Shown here piece by piece: positions 1-9,954 of a DNA stretch of 64,000 bases. Position 1 is the stretch's first letter. Every line of letters begins with the position of its first letter. The position numbers and the translations under genes are program-made. Below the pieces are notes generated by a model, which did no database searches, was not told where the DNA came from, and worked only from the letters and a program-made list of their open reading frames with translations. This stretch comes from Zygaena filipendulae (taxonomy: Eukaryota > Arthropoda > Insecta > Lepidoptera > Zygaenidae). Location of the stretch: assembly GCA_907165275.2 (NCBI GenBank), contig OU015666.1, positions 464,001 to 528,000 of the forward strand, in the 5' to 3' direction.

Positions 1-87
1 TTGCATACACGTTTTCAGAGGTACAGAGAGGACATAGGGTAGGTACTTTTTATCCCGGAAATCGGAATTCCCGCGGGAACTCCGAAA
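1..87 (+). mobile_element. Helitron-like (LEP1-type) element, cut by window start
   Basis: The right part of a LEP1-type repeat is visible: the stretch about GACATAGGGTA, a TATCCCGG block and the CCGCGGGAACTCCGAAATTA block that precedes the 3' hairpin in other copies. The terminal CTAG is absent; the match stops at about 87 and is followed by unrelated sequence. Confidence 0.75.
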
Positions 88-132
88 TTACAGCATTATT
101 GACATAAAATTCCGACCGACATGTTTAGTTTA

Positions 133-177
133 TGTGTATAAATATAGCTGTATGTTTCCTGAATAAATAAATAAATT
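133..177 (+). repeat. Retroposon 3' tail with AAATA repeats
   Basis: The string TAGCTGTATGTTTCCTGAAT followed by AAATAAATAAA recurs at 2640-2682 with one or two changes. The simple-repeat tail after a conserved block is the usual 3' end of a SINE or LINE. The body upstream is not recognisable here. Confidence 0.55.
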
Positions 178-368
178 CCCGCAATGAACAATGAGAACTC
201 TCGTGTGTGAAACAGCTGATCCCACTAATCGAATAATTCAGTTTAGAATTTAGATCTCATTGTATCACACACTTTACGCCGCCGTCCCACCTCCCAACTT
301 CCAAGTGCTAACTAAAGACAAGCAAGTAATATGAGCTGCTAATTTGGCGGCGGGACGGAAGCGACACG

Positions 369-410
369 TCGACGACACCTCGACGACACCTCGACGACAC
401 CTCGACGACA
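369..410. repeat. Minisatellite, 11-bp unit, about 3.8 copies
   Basis: The unit TCGACGACACC repeats head to tail starting at 369, 380, 391 and 402. It lies in a locally GC-rich patch (about 340-480). The rest of 178-1026 shows no gene, RNA or repeat that I can name. Confidence 0.85.
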
Positions 411-1026
411 GACTGGCTCGGCGACAAGTGTCGCGCTGTCGAGTCGTGATACTCAGATAGTTGCGACGACACGGATGCCAGGTATTTTAGACCGACTGAT
501 ACCAGTTCACACCACATACCACAAGTATTTTGGTACATCGATGAGTCAAAACCGAAAAAAACCCTTCTTTATCATATACAACTATAGACTAAGTAGGTAA
601 AAACGAAGATAAAGCTTGAAGAGGTATATTAATATCATTAGTGAAATCGAAAATTGATATTAAAAAGGTTTTTTGTTTGTAAGTTCTGTTTGTGGCTCAT
701 GCAAAAAATGCTGAACAGAATTGAGTTACGGAATTTCGCAGTTGGGTTCTCTGTAGTCTAATTTGAATCAACAAGAGGCTTTGATACAACGCAATCGGTT
801 CATAAAAAGGAAAGCTATGAGAATCACAAAGTTTGTAATAGTAATAGGCAGAAAATACGTCTATTGTAACACATAAGATAGAACATACACCTACCTAATC
901 TAAATTGATTGGCCTTATTATCGTTGCATGCTCTCCCGAAAGGTTGTATAAGTACGTAGTATAATGTATACCCTGGAAAAATTTATGATCACATGGATGA
1001 AGTCGTAAGCTAAAGTTATAATTGTC

Positions 1027-1342
1027 AATGGGCATGTTGACTAATTTATTTTTTAGTTCGACTTGTAGAATAATAAAAAATATTGTAATCAGTAAGTAAT
1101 CAAAAAATAACGGCGATACTTTGAGTTGAAATTTCGCGTGACGTCACTAATCGGTGCAGTTTGGATGGCGGCTTATAGCGGTTAGTGACGTCACGAGCCC
1201 CCACCCTAAACTTTAATGCGCTTCATTTCTGTATATTTTCATTTATTTGAAAAAAGCAAAAAAAAACGTGCCTATTGTTTTTTTTTATTTTCTAACTGAC
1301 GGACTAATTAGAATTTTGATTTTTTAAAGTCGTCAACGTCCC
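1027..1342 (+). mobile_element. MITE, family A (AATGGGCATGT ends), copy 1
   Basis: First of six copies in the window. The ends form terminal inverted repeats: AATGGGCATGTTGACTA on the left and an imperfect complement on the right. The core has two TGACGTCA palindromes (1139-1146 and 1186-1193) around a segment containing GGCGG. It has no coding capacity, so it is a non-autonomous DNA transposon; the superfamily is unresolved. Confidence 0.8.
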
Positions 1343-1568
1343 TATACGAGTAGGTACATTACCAAGATCACAGATAATTACTATACTATATTATATAAGT
1401 ATAACATTATATAACACTTTACTCAAATCTTCTAAAAAGTTTAAGACAAAAAACCTAAAACTGACTGTTTTTGGTACTTGTTTAAATTTTTTGCCATCAA
1501 GTTTAAATGTTGAAGAATCATCGATATTCACCCAAATTCACATCTCACATCGAATACTTACTTTTTTT

Positions 1569-1790
1569 AATTAACCAACTTCAAAAAGGGGGAGGTTATT
1601 AATTCGGATGTTTAGTTTTTTTTTAATACAATTATGTTCGGGCACAACTCCGTCATATATGCAAAATTCTTTTTTGTTCGATAGGGGTTTATTTCGAAAT
1701 GATCCCATTTGATTTCATAAAGATCTGATCATGAGTATTGGAGATACAACGGAACTCTTGAAGTCGGCTTTACTTTTTTTTTGTTAAAAT
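1569..1790 (+). repeat. Lepidopteran interspersed repeat (CCAACTTCAAAAAGG type)
   Basis: It starts with CCAACTTCAAAAAGGGGGAG and runs through AATTCGGATG. Related heads occur at 60057-60120 (plus) and 52348-52398 (minus). From memory this string is common in moth and butterfly genomes. From 1791 to 2271 I see no feature I can name. Confidence 0.55.
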
Positions 1791-2271
1791 TTTGTTAACG
1801 AAAATTTTTACGAGATACGTAGGTATAGCGGGTATCGCTAGTTTTAGTCCTATAAAGGCCATAAACAAACAAAAATACCGCTGTTCGCTCTCTTATAGGT
1901 CGTAAAAAAGTTACACAAATAAATGAGGTAGCGAACTCGTCACGTGCGTCGTTCGGGAATCATTGTGGCGGCCGTAAACACGGTAATTAATAATTAAATA
2001 TAATTAACGATGTCCTAGACACGTCACATTTCAATGTGTCGTAACGTAACTACGTCGTAACGCTGTCGCTCGATTGTGACAGCACATGTGATGTGATGGG
2101 ACTCATTAACACGGGCACATGTCATGTTGAAATTACTTCAAAGTTGAAAGCTCAGACGCATTCCCGGGCTAAACAGTTGTTGTGTAGATCTTTTTAATCG
2201 AATACATTTTCTTCACAATACGGAATTATTTTGTAAGTTACATATATATCTTTTAGAATGCTAACCGCCGC

Positions 2272-2505
2272 ACTCAGAGTCGACTTTAATGATTACTTAG
2301 TTAAGTATAGATTTTTAAAACAAAACTGCCGCAATCAGAGACGTTGAGTAAATTAATATTAATTGGCATTTAATAAGATGTAACTTAATAAGTTAAATGT
2401 CAATTAACATTAATTTATCAAACTTGTCTGATTGCGGCAGTTTTGTTTTAAAAATCGATACTTAACTAAGTAATCATTAAAGTCGACTCTGAGTGCGGCG
2501 GTAAG
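2272..2505. mobile_element. Foldback MITE, family F, copy 1 (near-complete palindrome)
   Basis: The two halves are almost perfect reverse complements: CCGCCGCACTCAGAGTCGAC on the left matches GTCGACTCTGAGTGCGGCGG on the right, and CTGCCGCAATCAGA in the left arm matches TCTGATTGCGGCAG in the right. Arms are about 110 bp with a short AT-rich centre. Other copies are at 53306-53551 (complete), 4007-4566 (interrupted) and 21481-21559 (half). Noncoding; a transcript would fold into a long hairpin. Confidence 0.88.
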
Positions 2506-2639
2506 ACTAAGTTCAGAATGAGAATGCGTATTGATCACTGCAACTAATAGATTCTAAATACTGTACCATACATTCTCTAAATGCATTAATCATTTGTGAA
2601 AGTGTTTGGGGGAATGTATTGTGTATCTTTTCTGTTTAA

Positions 2640-2682
2640 GCGTATAATTATAGCTGCATGTTTCCTGAATAAATAAATAACT
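2640..2682 (+). repeat. Retroposon 3' tail, second copy
   Basis: The block TAGCTGCATGTTTCCTGAAT with an AAATAAATAA tail matches 133-177. Only the tail is recognisable, so this is probably a heavily 5'-truncated insertion. Confidence 0.5.
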
Positions 2683-2872
2683 AAAAACTAGTGTGGATAG
2701 TAATTGGCTTCAAAGTGACGACTTGTATAATAAGGTTACCCGGTAGCCTGGAAGAGATCGCTTTATTGTAATAAAGCAATCTTTTCCACTACCTATATAA
2801 AAATTGAAAACCTCTAAAAGTTTTTAGCACATATTGTTTAAAATTTTTACTATCACGTTTCAAATGCTGCAA

Positions 2873-3066
2873 TAGTACATTGTTATCCTAGGGGTGAAAG
2901 TAACTTATTTAGTCCCGAGACGGGGTTTGGCGTTGACTTGAAAACTTGAGTTTCTGCAGTATCCAGCTGTCAGTTGAAAGCGATTCTCCCTAGGGCTGAA
3001 AAGTGTTACTTTCAACCCGCTTCTCAGGCAACTTCACACCTACTTTCCGAGTATGAGTAATGAAAA
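2873..3066 (+). repeat. Interspersed repeat family G, copy 1
   Basis: It runs from AGTACATTGTTATCCTAGGG to GAGTATGAGTAATGAAAA. The same ends and most of the interior recur at 4196-4513, where the repeat interrupts a foldback element, so it is mobile. The interior includes TTTCTGCAGTATCCAGCTGT and CTCCCTAGGGCTGAAAAGTG. No coding potential and no obvious terminal inverted repeat; class unknown. Confidence 0.65.
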
Positions 3067-3148
3067 GTTAATACCCGGGGTACCGGCAATCGAATCCGAA
3101 ACCTTTATTAGCGGGTAGGCATGGTGACTTACTGCGCCAGTCCGGTCG
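3067..3148 (-). repeat. tRNA-derived SINE head (degenerate)
   Basis: Read on the minus strand it contains an A-box-like CTGGCGCAGTAAGTCACC and a B-box-like GGATTCGATTGCC, separated by ATGCCTACCCGCTAAT. The same order and wording occur at 55248-55325 on the plus strand, where the B box is GGGTTCGAATCCC. The acceptor stem does not pair as in a real tRNA, so it is a SINE head. Confidence 0.6.
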
Positions 3149-3576
3149 TATTTACTCTGTTTTAGATATTCTCCCATCGATATCTTATTCATGGAATATT
3201 TTAGATGTGATTTTTTTGCAGGTACGAGTAGATTAACTCTCAATAAGTTACTTCCCTAATCAACGGAAGTAACGTGTACAGTATAAAGTTGGCGCGTAAT
3301 TTAAACTCACGTCGAACAAGTTTAACTTCTGACTCTGATATTTAATTGTTCCCGAAGGGATCGCTCTAGCAACAACATTCCATTCCATTCTAGCACAAAT
3401 ATTCTAAAACGCCAGTCCATCTGTCTGGCCGTCATACCTCGCGGACTAATGGCGGAGAAGACGCGTTAATAAACGTCATATTACGTCACCCGACACTATT
3501 AATCTATTGGTTTGCAAATGATTTATGTTGTGTCCGTGGCGTAGCTCTGGAAGAGTGATGGGTGGGTGTAGGAAGA

Positions 3577-3594
3577 TGGTCCTTCGAGCCGGAT
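3577..3594 (+). other. Isolated BEL/Pao-type primer-binding sequence
   Basis: The 18 bases TGGTCCTTCGAGCCGGAT are identical to the primer-binding site of the BEL/Pao element in this window (minus strand, 42091-42108). No LTR or gag sequence is seen beside it. It is either a relic of an older element or the tRNA-like sequence itself. Confidence 0.45.
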
Positions 3595-3653
3595 CATTAA
3601 ATAGTTCGATTGTTAATAGTACTGTGCATTGGCTAAAGTTAAAAACCATGGAG

Positions 3654-4006
3654 AAAATAAATTAACTAAAGATGACATGTAGGCGGGGCAGGCGCTCCAC
3701 GGTTGCAAAGGAAGTTAGAGCAAATGCTCTAACTTGCCAAAATCTTCTTTTGCTTGTATCCCAAGTATATTTTCCACAATATTCCCAAAACTGAGAATTT
3801 TGAAAACAGTGACTAAGTAAAAACGGAACCAAAAAGCGTTTAATACATTTCTTTACGTTAATGAATGTTTTAGTGCAATAGTTTTGTGTGCCAAAATCAA
3901 CCGGCGTCACTGGTTTTCATCTGTTTTCATACTAAACTAAGTTGATGTCTATGAATTCTATCAGTTATTTTCTGTTCTGTGTTTAACACGCATTACATAA
4001 AAACCA
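3654..4006 (+). repeat. Repeat unit X, copy 1, joined to a foldback
   Basis: The block from AGATGACATGTAGGCGGGG through AAGTATATTTTCCACAA to TTTTCTGTTCTGTG recurs at 20919-21480 in the same order. In both places it runs directly into the left arm of foldback family F. No coding potential is supported; a short inverted motif TTAGAGCAAATGCTCTAA lies near 3714. Confidence 0.7.
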
Positions 4007-4566
4007 CTAACGGCGGCACTCAGAGTCGTTTTGATGATTGCTTAGTTTTGGGTAAAGATTTAAACAAAATTGCCGCAGTCAGAGATGTTCATCAAATCAA
4101 TGTTCATTGGCATTTAACTAAATTTAACTTAATAAGTCAAATGACAACTAACATTGATTTAGTGAACGCCTCTGAGTGCGCCGATTTTGTTTTAATAGTA
4201 CATTGTTATCCTAGGGACTAAATAAGTCTTTCTCCCGAGGGTAACACTGTGCTTTTCATTACGAATGCAAGGAAAGCCAAAATAAAAATAGGAATTAGCT
4301 AAAGAAAAAATGAATGAATTTTATTTTACATAAATCAACCATTAGGTGTGCTACTGGCCAGTAAGTATGCCTCCTATGACATAAAAAAAAAACTTGAGTT
4401 TCTGCAGTATCCAGCTGTCAGTTGAAAGCGATTCTCCCTAGGGCTGAAAAGTGTTACTTTCAACCCGCTTCTCAGGCAACTTCAGACCTACTTTCGAGTA
4501 TGAGTAATGAAAACATCTTTACTTAAAATTAAGTAATCATTAAAACGACTTTGGGCGCGGCCGCAA
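4007..4566. mobile_element. Foldback MITE, family F, copy 2, interrupted
   Basis: The left arm (GGCGGCACTCAGAGTCG) and centre are present to about 4195. The right arm resumes at about 4514 (TTAAGTAATCATTAAAACGA) and ends near 4566. The gap is filled by repeat family G. More diverged than copies 1 and 4, so older. Confidence 0.8.
4196..4513 (+). repeat. Family G repeat nested in the foldback, copy 2
   Basis: It begins AGTACATTGTTATCCTAGGG and ends GAGTATGAGTAATGAAAA like 2873-3066. It holds about 120 extra bases (around 4225-4390) not in copy 1, or copy 1 lost them. The flanking foldback arms set its limits well. Confidence 0.7.
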
Positions 4567-5022
4567 GTCTATTGTGATGATCGTTAAATTTGTATTTACC
4601 TAAAGATTGAGTTTTTAGTCAGTAGTAGTACCTAGTAGTATAGTAGGTAGTAGCACAGATAATATAATGTAGTAGTATGTGTAATAAGTTAAGCAGGTAC
4701 ATAAAGAAATTTGATAAAATTTTATTCAAATTCGTTCTGTACATTTTTTATGCAATGCGTGTTTAAAAAACCACACCCAATACAAACATAGGAAAATTCA
4801 GTTTGTTTTGCAATAATTTTACGACTATAGTAAGTACATATTTGACACGGCTTTAGTTAGTTTTTTTTTACTTAAAGACATAACATGCTGCCCTCAAATC
4901 CCTGATAGACAAATATACTTAGATTTAGAAAAAAATAATATCTAGTTAGTGTGGCAATCCTAGTCTGGTCTGGTCTGGTAATTTTAAGTTTAAGTTTAAC
5001 GGTCCGTAATCGTCGGTGTTAC
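4567..5022. other. No gene seen; short TAGTAG-rich tract
   Basis: AT-rich sequence with an irregular GTAGTAGTA tract near 4620-4675. I see no open frame of note, RNA gene or named repeat. Confidence 0.5.
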
Positions 5023-5351
5023 AATGGGCATGTTGACTAATTTTTATTTTTTAGTCCGCCTTGTAGATTATCAAAAAATATTGGACTCGTATTTTTTCTT
5101 TTTTTACGTAATCAAAAAATAACGGCGATATATTGAGTTGAAATTTCGCGTGACGCGTATTCTGACAGTTTGTATGGCGGTTTTAGCGGTTAGTGACGTC
5201 GCGACCCCCTCACCCTAAACTTTAATGCGCTTCATCTCTGTATATTTTAATTTATTTGAAAAAGCAAAAAATACGTGCCTATTGTTTTTTTATTTTCTAA
5301 CTGACGGACTAATTAGAATTTTGATTTTCAAAAGTAGTCCACATCCCCATT
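5023..5351 (+). mobile_element. MITE family A, copy 2
   Basis: Complete copy with AATGGGCATGTTGACTAA at the left and GTAGTCCACATCCCCATT at the right, which are inverted complements with a few mismatches. The first core palindrome is decayed (GTGACGCGTA) and the second has one change (AGTGACGTCGCG). Confidence 0.85.
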
Positions 5352-5502
5352 ATTTATTTATGTATGATTTAAATTATACAGAACTTAGGTACACAGAGTA
5401 CTGGGTGCTTAGGTAATGCTATCGTCTAACTATCACTGTTTACTATTCCTGAATTGTACGAGAAAAACAAACAGATTTTTCTGCAAACGACAAAACGATC
5501 TG

Positions 5503-6088
5503 GGCCCTTATTCACTATGACCATAACCAGGTCGCATTAAAATAACCTGCGACAGAAAAGTTTTTCCCTCCTGCTGAATGAAGTATCACTTTCAAAAGAT
5601 ACATTTACAGCGTGTGTTATGGCATATAGAATATTAATCTACACTAAAGTATATTATAAAGAATTAATATCTGGGTCACTGAGCTTCACTCGTTGTGTAT
5701 AGCGCCATCTGTTGTTAAGTAGAAAAACAAACACTCATTTTTCATTGCCTGAAAAAACAGATAAAATGACGTTTTCTAAAAATGAAACCTAGCTAGATCG
5801 ATCAATCGCCCCCGAAACCCCCTGCATACCAAATTTCGTTTAAAGATAGTAGATAAAGCTTGTGAGTTTGTGAGGGTCTCTGGATCTCCGGATCTACTGA
5901 TTTTGAATATTAATCTTTCACCATTATTACGCTCCATTATCCTTGAGTGACAGGTTATATTTTAACCCGGAATGCCCGAGGGTAACAGCTACTTTCAAAT
6001 ATTTTGACTTCTGGAGCGTTTAGGATTGTGTTTTCGAGACGCGCGTTATGGTCAAGGTATGCTGTTGGTCATAGTGAATAACGGCCCT
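5503..6088. mobile_element. DNA transposon remnant with TTATTCACTATGACCA ends
   Basis: The left end GGCCCTTATTCACTATGACC and the right end GGTCATAGTGAATAACGGCC are inverted complements with one mismatch. The interior seems to be a mosaic: about 5850-5990 resembles another Helitron-like family (GTGAGTTTGTGAGGGTCTCTGG, compare 22620). No transposase reading frame is visible. Confidence 0.65.
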
Positions 6089-6189
6089 GTATTGATTGAA
6101 CGTGACGTGCGCTCAAAGGAAGCCGTCACGTGGCCCACGACCCGATAGAGTTGGTTATACACAGGGTGGTCTCGAAGTGACGTGTGTAG

Positions 6190-6380
6190 TCTTACTAATA
6201 TTATAAATGTGAAAGTGTGGATGTTTGTTAGTCAATCACGCAAAAACGGCTGAACGGCTTTGGATGAAATTCGGCATGCACGTTTTCATGGATACAGAGT
6301 AGGACATAGGGTACTTTTAGTCCCGGAATTTCCGCGGGAACTCCGAAATTACTGCAGGTGAAACCACGGGGCACAGCTAA
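6190..6380 (+). mobile_element. LEP1-type Helitron-like element
   Basis: Starts TCTTACTAATATTATAAATG and ends with a hairpin-like GTGAAACCACGGGGCACAGCTAA. The 5' TC and 3' hairpin plus CTRR are the diagnostic Helitron termini. Noncoding, so it needs a Rep/helicase from elsewhere. Confidence 0.85.
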
Positions 6381-6383
6381 TTA

Positions 6384-6596
6384 GGCATAAATGTGAAAGT
6401 GTGGATGTTTGGACGTTTGAATGTTTGGATGTTGGGATGTTTGTTACTCAATAACGCAAAAACGACTGAACAGATTTGGATGAAATTCGTCATGCACGTT
6501 TTCAGGGATACAGAGTAGGACATAGGGTACTTTTAGTAGCGGAATTCCCGCGGGAGCTCCGAAATTACCGCGGGTGCAATCGCGGTGCCCAGCTAG
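6384..6596 (+). mobile_element. LEP1-type Helitron-like element in tandem with the previous one
   Basis: Only three bases separate it from the preceding copy and it has the same orientation. The 5' end is short (GCATAAATGTGAAAGTG) and the GGATGTTTG motif is expanded to several copies near 6410-6450. It ends GGTGCCCAGCTAG. Confidence 0.85.
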
Positions 6597-6738
6597 TCCT
6601 ACAATGATACAATCGATCCAACACGTTTAGTAGTAATGGAGACAAAGACAACAGAAAGATTTCACAGTTAATATAGGTATGAGTGAGATTGATGGTTTGT
6701 CGTTTGGTGGTTTATACTTCATACCATTAGTAAAATTG

Positions 6739-6966
6739 TACAGTGGGCCACATAGACAAGTATACCACCTTGTAAAATTTATACTGTTTGTAAAACGTCT
6801 TTATGACGTTATAAGTTGCCGTTTTTGCAGCTCCAAACTCCAATACAAGCGAAAAACTATACGTAATATTGGAGCTGCAAAAACGGCAACCTATAACGTC
6901 ATAAAGACGTTTTACAAACAGTATAAATTTTACAAGGTGGTATACTTGTCCATGTGGCCCACTGTA
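6739..6966. mobile_element. Foldback MITE with two 98-bp arms
   Basis: The left arm 6739-6836 and right arm 6869-6966 are reverse complements with very few mismatches, separated by 32 bp. The ends read TACAGTGGGCCACAT and the outermost TA may be a TA target duplication as used by Tc1/mariner-type elements. Open frames across it on both strands are a by-product of the palindrome. A transcript would make a long hairpin RNA. Confidence 0.9.
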
Positions 6967-7146
6967 CCTACAGTGTAGGTAGGCCACTATAGTGGCATAC
7001 GTGATGGATCATTGTAAATACTGTCACTCTATTAGTATGTAAATGACTGGGACGTGAACGTAATGAATCACCTGTGAAAGTTTTTAAAATAGACAACAAA
7101 CCTTCCTTTTTTACTTAAGTAAAATTTACTGTAATAAAAAAAAAAA

Positions 7147-7250
7147 CCGGCCAAGTGCGAATCGGACTCGCGCACGAAGGGTTCCGTACCATTATCTATA
7201 AAAACGGCAAAAAATCATATCTGTTTTATGGGAGCCACCCTTCAATGTTT
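7147..7250 (+). repeat. Lepidopteran CCGGCCAAGTGCG repeat, head fragment
   Basis: CCGGCCAAGTGCGAATCGGA followed by GAAGGGTTCCGTACC is the head of an interspersed repeat also seen at 17670-17972. A separate tail fragment of the same family lies at 7865-8040. The MITE at 7446-7809 lies between the two. Confidence 0.75.
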
Positions 7251-7445
7251 GTTTTGTTTTAATTTAATTATTCATTTATTTTTAAAGAATGTATGTTTAG
7301 ATTTTATTCAGCTCAAAAATAATTTATACAATTTATAATTTAGTATATTACTCGAATAGTTATAATAAAGTATAACTAACTGTCGAACCTACCGCATACA
7401 TCAAATAACCCGCCCCTGACCGTTCCCGTTTTTAAAGTGAATATA

Positions 7446-7809
7446 CAACGTGTTAATGAATTAACTGAAAACTAGAAAGTATTTTGCTCGGAATCGACTA
7501 GCGAATCGATCGCACTATGTTTTAATATAGGTCATATTTTTTCATTTTTAATAGCCCATGTCTAAATTATTTATAATACAAGATTTGGCGCGTACGCCGC
7601 CCGCAGCAAAAAAATCGAACCGGTGGGCGCGAGCGTAGCGCTTGGAATTTCGTAGATAGGTCACCTCCAAACTAATGTTGAATAACTTTTAAAGTATACA
7701 TTTTTTCGACATAAAATATATTTTAATCATATTATTGTTTATTTTTTTAAATGGGGTGTATCAGGTTTTCAGTAAATTTTACACACACACGTACACGTTG
7801 TACACGTTG
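7446..7809 (-). mobile_element. MITE family B (CAACGTGTTAATGAA ends), copy 1
   Basis: Left end CAACGTGTTAATGAATTAAC; the right end is the decayed complement and finishes CACGTTG then TA. TA on both sides suggests a TA target duplication. The interior GCGTACGCCGCCCGCAGC matches copies at 14493 and 49650 in the opposite orientation. Extra ACAC repeats were added near the right end. Confidence 0.8.
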
Positions 7810-7864
7810 TATAACTAAATATTCTGTGAAAATTTCAAGCGTCTTCCTATTGCCGTTGTCAATA

Positions 7865-8040
7865 TTAAATGGGAGCCCTCTTAAATATTTATTTTATTTT
7901 GTTTTTTGGTATTTGTTGTTATAGCGGCAACAGAAATACATCATCTGCGAAAATTTCAACTGTCTAACTAATACAGTATATGAGACAGACAGACAGCGAA
8001 GTCTTAGTATTAGGGCCCCGTTTTACCCTTTGGGTACGGA
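7865..8040 (+). repeat. Lepidopteran CCGGCCAAGTGCG repeat, tail fragment
   Basis: Contains ATGGGAGCCCTCTTAAATAT, TATAGCGGCAACAGAAATAC and the end TTTTACCCTTTGGGTACGGA. The tail is the inverse of the head motif GGTTCCGTACC, so the full repeat has short inverted ends. Confidence 0.75.
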
Positions 8041-8497
8041 AGCGGAACTCTAACTCAACCGATTTCGATGTGGTTTTCAGGCGAGCATTTGTCACATTCT
8101 GGAGAAGGTTTCAGTACGAAATTTTCACGAATCGGTTCAGTAGTTTTTATCAGAATCCTGAAAAAACTGAGTCATCGCATTTATTTCTGTGTTTGATCCC
8201 ATGTAAACGTCACATTCGCTCTAAATTGTAGAGAAACACGTCAGATAACACTAGCCTATGAGCTAAGCGCTATGAAGCCGCTGCACACTGCCTGCTAATG
8301 ACGTCATAACTCCCGTCCAACGGCTCCCCGGGCGTTCCGCACACGACATTGGGGAATTGCCGGCTAGTTACGAGATAGTTGCAGGTAACGACGGTGTATT
8401 ACCACCGTTTATTACTAGAAGTAACACGTCATATTAAAAAGGTGTATTCAAAGGTGTTTTTGTTTGTGGCAACACAATAGCTGTCTTGTCTTAATCT
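8041..8497. other. No gene seen
   Basis: Includes a stretch (8045-8240) that reads like a diverged interspersed repeat (GAAATTTTCACGAATCGG) and then unique sequence. No RNA gene or convincing exon. Confidence 0.4.
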
Positions 8498-8733
8498 ATA
8501 CATATAAAATGCTTTGTCCTGAATGACTGATGGATCAACGCACAGCCTGAACCGCTGATCGTAGAGACCTGAAACTTGGAGGGTGTGTTCTTCGTATGTC
8601 GTACATATCCGATAAGAAAGGATTTTTGAAAATTCAACCCCTAAGGGGATGAAAAGGGGCTGCAAAGTTTGTATGGAACAATTCCGCGGGAACTTCGAAA
8701 TTAGCGCGGGTAAAACCACGCGGGACAGCTAGT
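8498..8733 (+). mobile_element. Helitron-like element, ACATATAAAATGC subfamily
   Basis: Starts near TCTATACATATAAAATGC, has CCCCTAAGGGGATGAAAAGG in the middle and ends AAACCACGCGGGACAGCTAG. A 3' hairpin followed by CTAG supports a Helitron terminus. A partial minus-strand relative lies at 56508-56650. Confidence 0.75.
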
Positions 8734-9954
8734 TATTTATAAAAACTAATGATTCATGTCTGTTCAAAGTTTGCGTTTTCAGCTATTGACGAAAAATAGA
8801 CAAAATGAAATTCATGTTTGTTTTTTATGTAAAAAACATATTTTCATTAGAAATGTCTTTTGTTAAAGGTATAGGTGTTCCTAATCAAAATACATGCAGC
8901 AGGTAACGTCTATTAAAGATCTGTTGTCAGACTGTAAACAACATATACTAATTACTATAACAGGTATTATAAATGCGAAAGTAACTCTGTCTGTTTGTCT
9001 GAATTTTCGTTTGAAACTTCTAATCTAGGGAGTGCAAATTGTGTGTGCTAATTGCTTCTACGCAGGTATAGCTACTGCCATTACAAAGTTAATTACATTT
9101 CAATAAAAACAATATTGTTGTAAAGACAACCGAAAAATCAACTTGCACAACTTTCTTTAAAAAAAAAAATACTTTTATTAAATTTTCTCGCAAAATTGTT
9201 TGAAGCCAACATCGGTGGCTAACAGACTTCGTTAATATTCCTACAGGGACGCTAAGAAAATACAGCGAGCCTCCAAGATATAACAAGAGTTGAGCAAAGT
9301 TCTCACAAGGGAGAAAAATTGAAATTAATAATTCAGAAATTGTAAGTGAACGAGAGATGTACGTACAGCCTCCGTCGCTGCGGGTGTACTATCGAGTAGG
9401 TTAGCTGTAATGGGTTTTAAAGCTGCGTATCACGAGACGGTAATAAATTGATATAGATCCACCCGAAGCATTTGATTAAGTTTAATTTTTCGTTCAATAA
9501 TAAAAACAATTTTGCAGTAACACAGGTGCCTAATTGCTTCATTAATACAACTTGATCATAAAAACCGTATTGGACTGATAGTGTCACCTCACTAGTTTGA
9601 TATATAAAAAAAACATTCTCGATGCAATATGTCAGTAAGTATTTTGAATTTAGAACGAAAACTGTGAAAGTTGTGTGTCGTGTCCAAAGACATTATAAAG
9701 TAACTCTTTGGTCTTGTGACGCAGTTTTTTTTGTAGCCCCCACGACGACGCTCGGGATTCAAACTCTAAACTATGTACTACACTTTGGTCTCTTTTTAAA
9801 CAAATAACCATTTCAATCAAACTGTCCGAAAAACCACGATTGGTTGTTGAACGAGTTCGAGTATAATAAGTACTTAGGTCTTTCCCAGAGAGACTGACAG
9901 TAATGAGTTTTAAATAAAGGACTTTAGTTTTCTTCGATTGAGAAGAGATCAAAC
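8734..9954. other. No gene seen; a Helitron-like 5' head at 8961-9000
   Basis: GTATTATAAATGCGAAAGTA at about 8963 is the head of a LEP1-like element without its body. The rest is AT-rich with no supported gene or RNA. Confidence 0.4.

Noticed and set aside
369..410. Short direct repeats resembling a CRISPR array
   Set aside because: The 11-bp units are contiguous with no unique spacers, so it is a minisatellite.
6679..6987. Two overlapping 86-99 codon frames on opposite strands
   Set aside because: They arise from a long palindrome (foldback MITE); both strands encode nearly the same peptide, which is a structural by-product.
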